This document shows, piece by piece, positions 24,375 to 32,686 of a DNA stretch of 64,000 bases. The notes under the pieces were generated by a model. It did not search any database and was not told the origin of the DNA. It was given only the letters and a program-made list of their open reading frames with translations. The translations under genes and the position numbers were made by a program. Origin of the DNA: Oricola nitratireducens. Lineage in GTDB: Bacteria > Pseudomonadota > Alphaproteobacteria > Rhizobiales > Rhizobiaceae. Numbering within the stretch: position 1 is the first letter of the stretch; the number at the start of each line of letters is the position of its first letter. Where the stretch lies: positions 1 to 64,000 of the forward strand of contig NZ_JACZCS010000021.1 of the NCBI RefSeq assembly GCF_014904745.1. The letters run 5' to 3'.

Positions 24375-25133
24375 TCAGTCCCAGATTACGTCGGCCCCGC
24401 GTTGCCGGATCGCATCGAGCAGCCAGGCCGTAGGTGCTTTTTCCGAAATCAGGCTGACGGTTCTGTCCCAGCCGACGATCTGTTGAAGCGACCTGTTTCC
24501 GTATTTCGACGAGTCTGCCAGAATCAGCGTCTCGTCGGCGCAGTCGATCATCGCGGAGTAGACCTGCGCCGCATGCAGAAGCGCCTCGCTCACACCTTCT
24601 TTGTCGATCCCGGACGCGCCCATGACAGCGATCGGAGTACGAAACTGCCGGATACATTTCAGTGTCTCGGCTCCGTGAACCAATCCTTCCTTCGGCTCGA
24701 CGATGCCGGGCAGGGCCATCACCTGGATGAGCGGGTTCGTTGACAGTTCGGTGGCGATGCTGAAGGCGGGGGTAAGCACGGTCAAAGGGCGCTCGATGGA
24801 ACGCAGGGCGCGCGCGAAATGCAGCGTCGTGGCGCCGCCGCCGACGAACAGGCTTCGCGCTTCGCCGATGCGCGCGATCGCGGTCCGGGCAATCTTCTCG
24901 CGCTCCTGGATGTGCAGCTTCAGGCGTTCCGCCAAGGCCGGCTCAAACGTCTTCGTGCGCACCGCGCCCCCGTAGGTGCGCTTGATCCGGCCGGTCTCGT
25001 CCAGTTCCGTCAGGTCCCGGCGGACTGTCTCCGCTGAAACGCCGAGTCGCTCGGCGAGTTCGTTCACGCGGATCGACGGATTGATTTCAAGCACGCTGAG
25101 AATCTGATCGTGCCTTCGCGTCTTTTTCGACAT
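24375..25133 (-). CDS. DeoR-family transcriptional regulator of the microcompartment locus
   Basis: A 252-residue DeoR/GlpR-type regulator. The helix-turn-helix is at about 18-45 (VNELAERLGVSAETVRRDL) and a sugar-phosphate-isomerase-like effector domain follows, with FVGGGATTLHFA and, later, SKYGNRSLQQIVGWD. Start is ATG 25133, where the family begins. Effectors of this family are usually phosphorylated compounds; 1-amino-2-propanol phosphate, made by the kinase in this locus, is an attractive but unproven candidate. It probably binds the 16-bp palindrome in the divergent intergenic region and controls both arms. Confidence 0.87.
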   Translation of the reverse strand: MSKKTRRHDQILSVLEINPSIRVNELAERLGVSAETVRRDLTELDETGRIKRTYGGAVRTKTFEPALAERLKLHIQEREKIARTAIARIGEARSLFVGGGATTLHFARALRSIERPLTVLTPAFSIATELSTNPLIQVMALPGIVEPKEGLVHGAETLKCIRQFRTPIAVMGASGIDKEGVSEALLHAAQVYSAMIDCADETLILADSSKYGNRSLQQIVGWDRTVSLISEKAPTAWLLDAIRQRGADVIWD

Positions 25134-25201
25134 TTGGGGCCTGCCTTCTGATTCGTGCCTACCAACGATATTGGGTTTGATAAAAAATATCCAAAGAAAA
25201 A

Positions 25202-25217
25202 TGCCCGATATCGGGCA
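25202..25217. promoter_or_regulatory. Perfect palindromic operator between deoR and the shell operon
   Basis: TGCCCGATATCGGGCA is a perfect 16-bp palindrome centred between the two divergent operons. It lies 7 bp upstream of a plausible rightward -35 element TTGCAA (25225-25230). The neighbouring DeoR-type regulator is the natural ligand. Confidence 0.65.
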
Positions 25218-25224
25218 AAACATG

Positions 25225-25252
25225 TTGCAAGTCAAAAATTCGATGTTAGCAT
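25225..25252 (+). promoter_or_regulatory. Candidate promoter of the microcompartment operon
   Basis: TTGCAA and TAGCAT are separated by 16 bp, about 26 bp before the GTG start at 25278. It is a reasonable sigma-70-type promoter directly downstream of the palindrome, so a bound repressor would block it. Spacing fits but was judged by eye. Confidence 0.45.
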
Positions 25253-25277
25253 CCGGGTGACTTCACAGGGGAAGCGC

Positions 25278-26558
25278 GTGTTCAATTACGGATATTTCGC
25301 CTTTGACTCCAAGGAGGACCTGCTCCGGAAAGCGGCCGAGTTCTGGAATCCGGGCAAGGTCAATTTCTGGACGGAAGCCGGAACGCCGATGGTCATCGAC
25401 CGGCGCGAGGGCTATTTCCTTTACGACATGACGGGCAAGCGCCTGATCGACCTGCACCTGAATGGCGGGACCTACAATTTCGGACACCGTCATCCCGAAC
25501 TGGTGGAAGTGCTGAAATCCGGCCTCGACTATTTCGACATGGGCAACCACTGGTTCCCGTCCGTGGCGCGCGCCGCTTTCGCCGAGAAACTGGTCCAGAC
25601 CGCGCCGCACATGAAATACGCGATCTTCGGCGCCGGCGGCGCCGAGGCTGTCGAGATTGCGCTGAAGACCGCGCGCTACGCGACCAAGCGCAAGAAGATC
25701 GTCTCGATCATCAAGGGATATCACGGCCATTCCGGCCTGTCGGTCGCCACCGGCGACGAGCGGTTTTCCAAGATCTTCCTCTCCGACCGGCCCGACGAGT
25801 TCATCCATGTTCCCTTCAACGACGCCGATGCTCTCGAGGACGTGCTCAAGAAGGGCGATGTGGCGGCCTTCATCATCGAAACGATCCCGGCGACCTACGG
25901 CTTTCCGCTTCCCAAGGACGGCTATCTGAAGGCCTGTCAGGATTTGTGCCGCAAATACGGCACCAAGTTCATTGCCGACGAGGTGCAGACCGGTCTCATG
26001 CGCACCGGCGTGATGTGGGGCTGGCAGGGCTACGGACTCACGCCCGACATCTTCGTCTGCGGCAAGGGGCTTGGCGGCGGGATCTACCCGATCAGCGCCT
26101 GCCTCGTGAACGAGGAGTGCGGCGGCTGGCTGGTGGAAGACGGCGCGGCCCATATCAGCACCTCGGGCGGCGCCGAACTCGGCTGTCTCGTCGGCCATCA
26201 CGTGCTGGAGATGCTGCAACGGCCCGAGGTCATCTCGAACGTGCATTTCGTCGCCGAGTTCTTTGCGCAGGGCATGGCCGAAATGATGCGGCGGCACAGC
26301 GATGTCTTCGTCGGCGTCCGTCAAAGGGGCGTCGTGCTCGGGCTCGAATTCGACCATCCCGAGGGGGCGGTCGCCGTGTCGCGCGCGCTATATGAAAACG
26401 GGGTCTGGGCGATCTTCTCCTCGCTCGACAAGCGCGTGCTGCAGTTCAAACCGGGCGTCGTTCTGGACGTCGATCTCTGTCAGGAGATCCTCGACCGCTT
26501 CGACGCCGCGATGCCGCGTGCGCGGCAGCTTCTGAAATCGGGCAGGCGGGCGGCATGA
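25278..26558 (+). CDS. Class III aminotransferase-fold enzyme, probable 1-amino-2-propanol-phosphate phospholyase
   Basis: A 426-residue PLP enzyme. GTG 25278 is chosen because AGGGGAAG precedes it; GTG 25257 is an in-frame alternative. The PLP lysine is Lys263 (CGKGLGGGIYP) and the ring-nitrogen Asp234 lies in FIADEVQTG. In aminoacetone-utilisation (RMM/AAUM) loci this gene type removes phosphate and ammonia from (S)-1-amino-2-propanol O-phosphate to give propionaldehyde, rather than transaminating. The kinase, SDR and acylating aldehyde dehydrogenase in the same operon support that role. No clear encapsulation extension is seen. A role as ethanolamine-phosphate phospholyase cannot be excluded. 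Confidence 0.82.
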   Translation: MFNYGYFAFDSKEDLLRKAAEFWNPGKVNFWTEAGTPMVIDRREGYFLYDMTGKRLIDLHLNGGTYNFGHRHPELVEVLKSGLDYFDMGNHWFPSVARAAFAEKLVQTAPHMKYAIFGAGGAEAVEIALKTARYATKRKKIVSIIKGYHGHSGLSVATGDERFSKIFLSDRPDEFIHVPFNDADALEDVLKKGDVAAFIIETIPATYGFPLPKDGYLKACQDLCRKYGTKFIADEVQTGLMRTGVMWGWQGYGLTPDIFVCGKGLGGGIYPISACLVNEECGGWLVEDGAAHISTSGGAELGCLVGHHVLEMLQRPEVISNVHFVAEFFAQGMAEMMRRHSDVFVGVRQRGVVLGLEFDHPEGAVAVSRALYENGVWAIFSSLDKRVLQFKPGVVLDVDLCQEILDRFDAAMPRARQLLKSGRRAA

Positions 26559-28096
26559 ACGAACACGTGACAATGGATGCGCCGCGTCTGTCGGTCCCCG
26601 ACCGGGCTATCTCGAGTGCCCGCATGAAGGTCGAGCGCGCCGCCTGGGCCGCGCGCTACTACCGGAACTTCAGCCGCGAGGCCGTGCTGGCCATAGCCGA
26701 GGCCGTCGCGCGTGCCGGCTACGAGAAAGCGGGGCATTTCGCCGATCTCGCTGTCGCGGAAACCGGTTTCGGCGTGGTCGAGCACAAGAAGATCAAGAAT
26801 GAGCTCTGTACGCACGAGCTTCTGGACTACTACCGGGACATGGATCTGGTCACGCCCCGGATCGACAAGGAACGCAAGATCGTGGAGCTGCCAAAACCGG
26901 CAGGCGTCGTCTTTGCCTTGGCGCCCGCGACCAATCCGGTAGCCACGGTCTACTACAAGGCGATGCTGGCGATCCTGAGCCGGAATGCCATAGTCATAAG
27001 CCCGCACCCCGTGGCGAAGTCGGTTTCGGCCGCGGCCGCGCGGCTTCTGGCCGAGGCGGCTGAGGCGGCTGGCGCGCCCTCCGGCCTAATCCAGTGCGTC
27101 GAGGAGCCGTCGATCCCGCTGGTGCAGGACATCATGTCTTCCGACCGGATCAACGTCATCGTCGCGACGGGCGGCACCGCGATGGTCCGCGCCGCCTATT
27201 CCTCGGGCAATCCGGCGCTCGGCGTGGGGCCGGGCAACGCTGTCGCCTATGTCGACACCACCGCCCGCGCCGATGCCGCCGCGCGCTGCCTTGTGGAGAG
27301 CAAGAGCTTCGACAATTCGATCCTGTGCACCAATGAAAGCGTTGTCCTGACGCTGGATCAGAACCGCGGCAACATGGAGCGCGCGCTGCGTACCGCGGGG
27401 GCTCATGTCTGCAACGAGGCCGATACGGACCGGCTGCGCGACTATCTTTTTGGCGGACACGGGATCAACCTCGAAGCCATCGGAAAGAGCGCGGCCTGGA
27501 TCGCGGAACGCGCAGGCATCCGCGTCAGCCCCTCGGCCAAGATACTCGTCCCCGTCGTGGCCACGCCGGGGCAGGACGATTTTCTTTTCCGCGAAAAGCT
27601 TTGCCCGGTGCTGACGCTGACCTCGGCTGTCGATTTCCAGCAAGCGCTGACCTTCGCCAAGCACACCGCGCGGCGCGGTGCCGGTCACTCGGCGGCCTTC
27701 CACGGCGAGGACACCGCGAGGCTCGTCCGCTATTCACAGGAGATGCCGGTCTATCGCGTCGTCGTGAACGCACCCTGTTCGCAGGGCGCGGCCGGCTTCG
27801 CGACCTATCTGCCACCTTCTTTCACCATCGGTACGGGTTTCGCCGGACGTTCCTCGATCGGCGAAAATCTGGGGCCCCACCATCTCGTCCAGTGGACGCG
27901 GATCGCCTACGGTAAAGAGGTGCCGGCCGATCTGCACGAGATCGACCTGAGCACGGTCTCTTCCGACCGCTCAGCCCCGCGAGACCTTGCAGTCGCCACG
28001 CCTCCTGCCGGGCGGGAGCCTTCTGGTTTCAGTCGCGATGATCTGCGCCAGCTCATTCTCGAGGAATTGCGCAGCCTTAATGGGGCAGGGAAATGA
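26555..28096 (+). CDS. pduP: CoA-acylating propionaldehyde dehydrogenase with encapsulation tail
   Basis: A 513-residue PduP/EutE-type aldehyde dehydrogenase. Catalytic Cys258 is in SFDNSILCTNES, and the CoA-acylating subfamily segment GVGPGNAVAYVD precedes it. After the catalytic fold ends (about residue 470) comes a Pro/Ala-rich linker (APRDLAVATPPAGREPSG) and a predicted amphipathic helix, FSRDDLRQLILEELRSLN, at the extreme C-terminus. This matches the layout of C-terminal encapsulation peptides that load cargo into shells. It would convert propionaldehyde, NAD and CoA to propionyl-CoA inside the compartment. ATGA overlaps with both neighbouring genes. Confidence 0.92.
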   Translation: MNEHVTMDAPRLSVPDRAISSARMKVERAAWAARYYRNFSREAVLAIAEAVARAGYEKAGHFADLAVAETGFGVVEHKKIKNELCTHELLDYYRDMDLVTPRIDKERKIVELPKPAGVVFALAPATNPVATVYYKAMLAILSRNAIVISPHPVAKSVSAAAARLLAEAAEAAGAPSGLIQCVEEPSIPLVQDIMSSDRINVIVATGGTAMVRAAYSSGNPALGVGPGNAVAYVDTTARADAAARCLVESKSFDNSILCTNESVVLTLDQNRGNMERALRTAGAHVCNEADTDRLRDYLFGGHGINLEAIGKSAAWIAERAGIRVSPSAKILVPVVATPGQDDFLFREKLCPVLTLTSAVDFQQALTFAKHTARRGAGHSAAFHGEDTARLVRYSQEMPVYRVVVNAPCSQGAAGFATYLPPSFTIGTGFAGRSSIGENLGPHHLVQWTRIAYGKEVPADLHEIDLSTVSSDRSAPRDLAVATPPAGREPSGFSRDDLRQLILEELRSLNGAGK

Positions 28097-28704
28097 CTGA
28101 GTTGCGGGCCTCCATCTTCATTGACCAGCTTCAGCCGCAGACGCTGGCCTATATCGCCACCTGGATGCGCGGGACGCTGCCGCGGCTTCGAATGGCGGCG
28201 CAGATCGTCGAGATCGCGCCGGGCCTCGATGTCGAGGTGCTGACCGACACGGTGCTAAAAAGCGCCGATGTGCATGCCGGGCTTCTCGTGGTCGAACGCC
28301 AGTTCGGCACGCTGCAGTTCCATTCCCGCTCCACCGCAGAGGTGCAGGCAGGCGCGGCAGCGATCCTCGAAGCCCTGGGCAAGACCTCGGACGATGTCGC
28401 GCCGCCGAAGATACTCGCCTCCAAGCTCGTAACCAATGTGAGCGACCAGCACGCGTTTCTCATGAACCGCAACAAGCTCGGCTCGATGGTGCTCGGCGGC
28501 GACAGCATCTATCTGCTCGAATGCCAGTCGGCCGCCTACGCGATCCTCGCCTGCAACGAGGCAGAGAAAGAGGCGGACGTGAAACTTATCGACATGCGCA
28601 TGATCGGCGCCAACGGACGGCTCTACCTGGCCGGGACCGAGGCCGACGTGCGCAATGCAAGAAACGCGGCCGAAGGCGCGTTGCGCGATGCAGGAGCGTC
28701 TTGA
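28093..28704 (+). CDS. Microcompartment shell protein, BMC-T (first)
   Basis: A 203-residue tandem-domain shell protein. It begins TELRASIFIDQLQPQTLAYI, and the N-terminal half includes GLLVVERQFGTLQFHS. The second BMC half begins near ILASKLVTNVSDQHAFLMNR (about 108) and includes GSMVLGGDSIYLLECQSAAY, then ILACNEAEK. It should form pseudohexameric trimers in the facets, often gated pores for larger molecules such as CoA or nucleotides. It is paralogous to the second BMC-T at 29709 and overlaps the aldehyde dehydrogenase gene by four bases. Confidence 0.9.
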   Translation: MTELRASIFIDQLQPQTLAYIATWMRGTLPRLRMAAQIVEIAPGLDVEVLTDTVLKSADVHAGLLVVERQFGTLQFHSRSTAEVQAGAAAILEALGKTSDDVAPPKILASKLVTNVSDQHAFLMNRNKLGSMVLGGDSIYLLECQSAAYAILACNEAEKEADVKLIDMRMIGANGRLYLAGTEADVRNARNAAEGALRDAGAS

Positions 28705-29126
28705 TGTCGGCACTCAGGGACGAAATCCGCGCCATCCTGCGCGAGGAGATCGCTGCGCTGCGCGGAAATGCGGCGTCCCCGGCGCCGCAGGTCGAGCGGG
28801 TCCGCATTGGCTCGACCGCCGAGTTGAACCGTTTCGCGCAGGAACTCGTCCGGCGCGCTGCATCGGCCGATTTCGCGGCACGGGTAACGGGGGGCGAACT
28901 GACCTTCGAGTTGTCCGAAGCGCCGTTGATTGGCGCACCGATCGTCTCCGGCCCGGCGAGCAAGCCGCCTGGTACGATCGACAAGGCGCTCGTCACCGAA
29001 CGCGACATCGCCGGACTTGGCGATGGGGTACGCAGCCTGCGGCTCGGTCCGCGAAGCCGGTTGACGCCGCTCGCGCGCGACGAGGCCCGGCGCAGGGGCA
29101 TCAGGATCGAAAGGGCTGAGAAATGA
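28704..29126 (+). CDS. Small microcompartment-associated protein of unknown function
   Basis: A 140-residue basic protein encoded between BMC-T and BMC-P genes, overlapping both by a few bases. The N-terminus ALRDEIRAILREEIAALRG is a strong amphipathic helix followed by a short Ala/Pro linker (NAASPAPQ), the arrangement of an encapsulation peptide. The body contains RIGSTAELNRFAQELVRRAA (about 34-53) and ends with the basic segment ARDEARRRGIRIERAEK. As I recall it, a gene of this kind occupies the same slot in mycobacterial RMM loci. I recognise no enzyme motif. A cargo-scaffold or vertex-linking role is possible but unsupported. Confidence 0.75.
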   Translation: MSALRDEIRAILREEIAALRGNAASPAPQVERVRIGSTAELNRFAQELVRRAASADFAARVTGGELTFELSEAPLIGAPIVSGPASKPPGTIDKALVTERDIAGLGDGVRSLRLGPRSRLTPLARDEARRRGIRIERAEK

Positions 29127-29377
29127 TACAAGGCCGCGTCATAGGCAAGATCTGGTCGTCGCGCCGTGTCGACTCGCTACCGGCCGGAGCGCTTCTGGAA
29201 GTCGAAACCGAGGGTGGCGCCAAGCTGATCGCCTTCGACCCATTGGGCTGCAACACCGGGGAGGCGGTTCTCGTCACTCAGGGTTCGGTGGCCGCGGGAT
29301 ATTTCAAGGGCAAGACCGCGCCGGTCGACGCCCTGATCATCGGCTCAATCGACGAAGAAAATGTCAGCAAAGCATGA
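29123..29377 (+). CDS. Microcompartment vertex protein, BMC-P (EutN/CcmL)
   Basis: An 84-residue EutN/CcmL-family protein starting MIQGRVIGKIWSSRRVDSL, with KLIAFDPLGCNTGEAVLVTQ (about 32-51) and the VDALIIGSID end. These small beta-barrel proteins form pentamers that cap shell vertices. The gene overlaps the preceding unknown gene by four bases and is followed 12 bp later by the BMC-H gene. Confidence 0.95.
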   Translation: MIQGRVIGKIWSSRRVDSLPAGALLEVETEGGAKLIAFDPLGCNTGEAVLVTQGSVAAGYFKGKTAPVDALIIGSIDEENVSKA

Positions 29378-29389
29378 AGGAACAAACTC

Positions 29390-29674
29390 ATGGCTAACCA
29401 GGCAATCGGAATGATCGAAACCAAGGGCTACGTACCGGCGCTTTCCGCAGCGGATGCGATGGTCAAGGCGGCAAACGTGGAGATCGTTGCACGCAACGAA
29501 GTGGGCGGCGGGCTCGTGTCGGTCGTCGTGCGCGGCGATGTCGGCGCGGTCAAGGCTGCGACCGAAGCAGGCGCGGAGGCGGCAAGCCAAGTCGGCGAGG
29601 TGACCGCCGTTCACGTTATCCCGCGTCCGCATGCGGATCTCGGCAAGCACTTCACGGCTGCGGCCGTGAAGTGA
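29390..29674 (+). CDS. Microcompartment hexameric shell protein, BMC-H
   Basis: A 94-residue canonical single-domain BMC protein ([20 protein letters not shown], then KAANVEI and [16 protein letters not shown]). It forms the hexamers that tile shell facets. An AAGGAACAAACTC ribosome site lies before the ATG, and this is the first gene of the group not overlapping its neighbour, consistent with higher expression of the major shell component. Confidence 0.96.
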   Translation: MANQAIGMIETKGYVPALSAADAMVKAANVEIVARNEVGGGLVSVVVRGDVGAVKAATEAGAEAASQVGEVTAVHVIPRPHADLGKHFTAAAVK

Positions 29675-29708
29675 AACGGTACGGCGCGCACAGGGGGATG
29701 AACAGGAT

Positions 29709-30338
29709 ATGACCGAACTTCGCGTCTATCTGCCGATCGAGGATCTGCAGCCGCAGTTTGCGGCCTATCTTTCCTCGCCTCTGCGCGCGCGGGCTTACCC
29801 GCCGTTTCGAGGGCAGAACTCGCTTATCATCGAGGTCGCCCCGGCGCTCAGCATTCACCGCATCACCGATCTGGCGCTGAAGGTGGCGCCGGACATGGAA
29901 CCCGGCATTCTCTTCACCGAGCGCCAGTTCGGGCTTCTCGAACTGCATGCCGACGACATGGCCGATCTGCATTCCGCCGGACAGGCGATCCTGAAGGGAA
30001 TCGGCGCGAAGCCGGAGGACCAACTGGCTCCGAAGATTCTCTACCACGACATCATCGAGGACCTGTCGGATCAGCATGCGATCATTCTCAACCGCTCGCG
30101 CGACGGCTCGATCCTGGTGCCGGGCGTCGCGCTTCTGATCTACGAGATGACGCCCGCCCTGTTTGCCTGCGTCGCGGCCAACGAAGCGGAAAAGGCCGCG
30201 CCGAACGCCACGCTTAACGATGTCCAGATGATGGGCGCGACGGGAAGAATTTTCATGTCCGGCAAGCTCGAAGACATGAAGGCGGCCCGTGACCGTATCA
30301 CGGAGGCTCTAAAGAAAATCAAAGGCCGCTCCACCTGA
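29709..30338 (+). CDS. Microcompartment shell protein, BMC-T (second)
   Basis: A 209-residue tandem-domain shell protein paralogous to the product of 28093-28704. It shares TELR.....DLQPQ at the start, ERQFGLLELHADD, LSDQHAIILNRSRDGSI and NEAEKAAPN. The pore-facing loops differ (PFRGQNSLIIEVAPA against LRMAAQIVEIAPG), so the two trimers may carry different substrates. It ends the shell block, 57 bp before the importer genes. Confidence 0.9.
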   Translation: MTELRVYLPIEDLQPQFAAYLSSPLRARAYPPFRGQNSLIIEVAPALSIHRITDLALKVAPDMEPGILFTERQFGLLELHADDMADLHSAGQAILKGIGAKPEDQLAPKILYHDIIEDLSDQHAIILNRSRDGSILVPGVALLIYEMTPALFACVAANEAEKAAPNATLNDVQMMGATGRIFMSGKLEDMKAARDRITEALKKIKGRST

Positions 30339-30394
30339 TTGGAGTGCAAAAAGAAGGGGAGAACCCCCGAAAAAAACACAACAGGGAGAAGGAC

Positions 30395-31537
30395 ATGACC
30401 AACAAACTATCCAGAAGGCAATTTATCGGCCGGACCGCGGCACTTGCAGGTCTGGCCGCAGCCGGTCCGATCAGCCCCGCATTTGCCGGACGCACGGATC
30501 GTATGAACATCCTGTGCTGGGAAGGCTACAACTCGGACCAGGTTCTCGGCCCCTTCCGCAAGGCTCATCCCGCCGCGACGGTGCGTGCCGAAAGCGGTAC
30601 CTCCGACCCCGACATGATCAACAAGCTCCGTGCGGGGGAGACCTCAGTCTGGGATCTCATCAATGTCAACCAGCCCTGGGCACGCGACCAGCTCTACCCC
30701 GAAAAGCTCATCAAGCCGCTGAACAAGGAGCGGTTCTTGCCCTATTTTGAGAAGATGCTGCCCGATTTCTCGACCCCGCCCTATCGGCTGGCTTTCGCCG
30801 ACGACGGCAACCTGATCGGGATGCCGCAGCGTTACGGTCCGTTCAGCTTCGTCGTCAACACCGACGTTATCAGCCGCGAGATGGCCGAGGACCAGGGCTG
30901 GAACCTGTTCCTCGATCCGGCGATGAAGGACAGGTTCGGCGTGCTGACCTATGATAACTGGAACGTCATCCACATGTGCCTGACCGCGGGGCTGAATCCG
31001 TTCGCTCCGGTCGAAGGCGCTGATGTCGAGAAGTTCCGCGAGACGGCGAAGACCATCTTCGGCGGCTCCAAGCTCCTGACCGACGACCTCGTAGCGATGA
31101 ACACCGCGCTCATCAACGGCGAAATCGACGCCTACTTCACTGGCGGCACATATACCGCTTCGCCCGCCCGGTTCGACGGGGCGACGAATGTCCGCGGCAT
31201 CACGCCAAAATCAGGCCCGGTCGACGGCAAGGGCGGTTGCGTCTGGATCGAGCTGACCTCGGCCGTCAACAATCCCGACCCGAGCGATCTGGCCGAAGAA
31301 TTCCTCGAATTCGTACAGACGCCCGAGATCGCCAAGGCCGTGGCCTTCACCGAAGGCACATACAATCCGGTCGCCCAGATGGGCAATCCGGAAGTGATGG
31401 CGCAGTTCGATAAGGACGAACTCGACGCGATCCAGATGGACAGCCTGGAAGAAGAGATGGCGCGCTCGCTCGATTACAGTGTCGTGGCCTCTTATGACAC
31501 GTTGATCGACATCTACACGCAAGAACGCCGTTCTTGA
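30395..31537 (+). CDS. ABC transporter substrate-binding protein, Tat-exported (PotD-like)
   Basis: A 380-residue polyamine-type binding protein. ATG 30395 follows CAGGGAGAAGG. It has a twin-arginine signal peptide (SRRQFIGRTAALAGLAAAG) with likely cleavage after AFA, then NILCWEGYNSDQVLGPF. Tat export suggests folding or cofactor binding before secretion, unlike the Sec-type protein at 6705. It probably binds an amino alcohol or amine that feeds the microcompartment pathway. It follows the last shell gene closely and belongs to the same operon. Confidence 0.85.
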   Translation: MTNKLSRRQFIGRTAALAGLAAAGPISPAFAGRTDRMNILCWEGYNSDQVLGPFRKAHPAATVRAESGTSDPDMINKLRAGETSVWDLINVNQPWARDQLYPEKLIKPLNKERFLPYFEKMLPDFSTPPYRLAFADDGNLIGMPQRYGPFSFVVNTDVISREMAEDQGWNLFLDPAMKDRFGVLTYDNWNVIHMCLTAGLNPFAPVEGADVEKFRETAKTIFGGSKLLTDDLVAMNTALINGEIDAYFTGGTYTASPARFDGATNVRGITPKSGPVDGKGGCVWIELTSAVNNPDPSDLAEEFLEFVQTPEIAKAVAFTEGTYNPVAQMGNPEVMAQFDKDELDAIQMDSLEEEMARSLDYSVVASYDTLIDIYTQERRS

Positions 31538-31544
31538 ATCGAAA

Positions 31545-31576
31545 GGCTCCGGGGCGTGTTTCACCGCCCCGGAGCC
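31545..31576 (+). other. Intercistronic stem-loop after binding-protein gene
   Basis: GGCTCCGGGGCG pairs with CGCCCCGGAGCC around a short loop (31545-31576). There is no T-run. As at 7749, it separates a binding-protein gene from the ATPase gene and probably stabilises the upstream message. Confidence 0.55.
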
Positions 31577-31612
31577 GCCGGAACGAAAACTGGAACTCTA
31601 TAAGGTTGGCGA

Positions 31613-32686
31613 ATGGGCTCTCCGGGACTTCTGCGCCTGCGCGGCGTTGTTAAGAGATTTGGATCCTTCACCGCAGTGAGGGATATCGATCTCGACATCG
31701 TCGAGGGTGAGTTTTTCACGATCGTGGGACCGTCGGGCAGCGGCAAGTCCACGTTGATCCGCCTGCTCGTCGGGATGGACGAGGTCACTGAAGGCGAAAT
31801 CTGGCTGCGCGACAAGCGGATCGACAAGACGCCCGCCAATCTCAGGCCGACCTGCATGGTCTTTCAGTCGCTCGCGCTGTTTCCGCACATGACAGTCGGG
31901 CAGAACATCGAATTTCCGCTCAAGCTCAGGAAGGAACCGCAAGACAAGCGGCGCGCCCGCGCCGAGGAACTGCTGGACCTCCTGCGCCTGCCGCGATCCT
32001 ACTACGACAAGCGAATATCCCAATGCTCCGGCGGTGAACGGCAACGTGTCGCCCTTGCGCGCGCGCTGGCCTTCGATCCGGAGATCCTGTTCTTCGACGA
32101 ACCCTTGTCAGCGCTCGACTACCGCCTGCGCAAGACACTGGAAAAGGAATTGAAGGACCTTCACGCCCGCACTGGCAAGACCTTCGTTTACATCACCCAT
32201 TCGCTGGAAGAGGCGATGGTGATGTCCGACCGGATCGCCATCATGAAAGAGGGCAGGTTCGAACAGATCGCGGTGGCCGATGAGATCTACAGCGCCCCGG
32301 TCAGCCGCTTCGTGGCGGAATTCATGGGCGAGGTAAATCTATTCCCGCTGAGCGCCGGCGCGGATGGCAGGATCGCGAGCGACGCGCTGTCGGTCCGTCC
32401 GGGCATGCGGCTGTCGCAACTGACGCCCGGGAGCGGCGGTCTTCTGATGGTGCGGCCCGAATATGTGCGACTGGCCGGCGACGCTGACGGATTCGACTTT
32501 TCGCTGAAGGGCATTGTGCACGGCGAATACGCTCTCGGCTCGCGGATTCAATATGAGATCGAGACGGTGAACGGTATGGTCACGGTCGAAAAGTTGCGGG
32601 AAGATCGCCTGACTGCGACCGAGGGGCAGACCTTAGTACTCGGATTCAACGCCGAAAACACTCACTTCATCGGTGAGGCGGCATGA
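31613..32686 (+). CDS. ABC transporter ATP-binding protein
   Basis: A 357-residue PotA-type ATPase with Walker A GPSGSGKST at 39-47, signature CSGGERQRVALARA, Walker B ILFFDEPLSALD, switch His in YITHSLEEA and a C-terminal TOBE-like region. The signature reads CSGGE in place of LSGGQ. It overlaps the first permease gene by four bases. It powers import for the microcompartment pathway. Confidence 0.9.
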   Translation: MGSPGLLRLRGVVKRFGSFTAVRDIDLDIVEGEFFTIVGPSGSGKSTLIRLLVGMDEVTEGEIWLRDKRIDKTPANLRPTCMVFQSLALFPHMTVGQNIEFPLKLRKEPQDKRRARAEELLDLLRLPRSYYDKRISQCSGGERQRVALARALAFDPEILFFDEPLSALDYRLRKTLEKELKDLHARTGKTFVYITHSLEEAMVMSDRIAIMKEGRFEQIAVADEIYSAPVSRFVAEFMGEVNLFPLSAGADGRIASDALSVRPGMRLSQLTPGSGGLLMVRPEYVRLAGDADGFDFSLKGIVHGEYALGSRIQYEIETVNGMVTVEKLREDRLTATEGQTLVLGFNAENTHFIGEAA

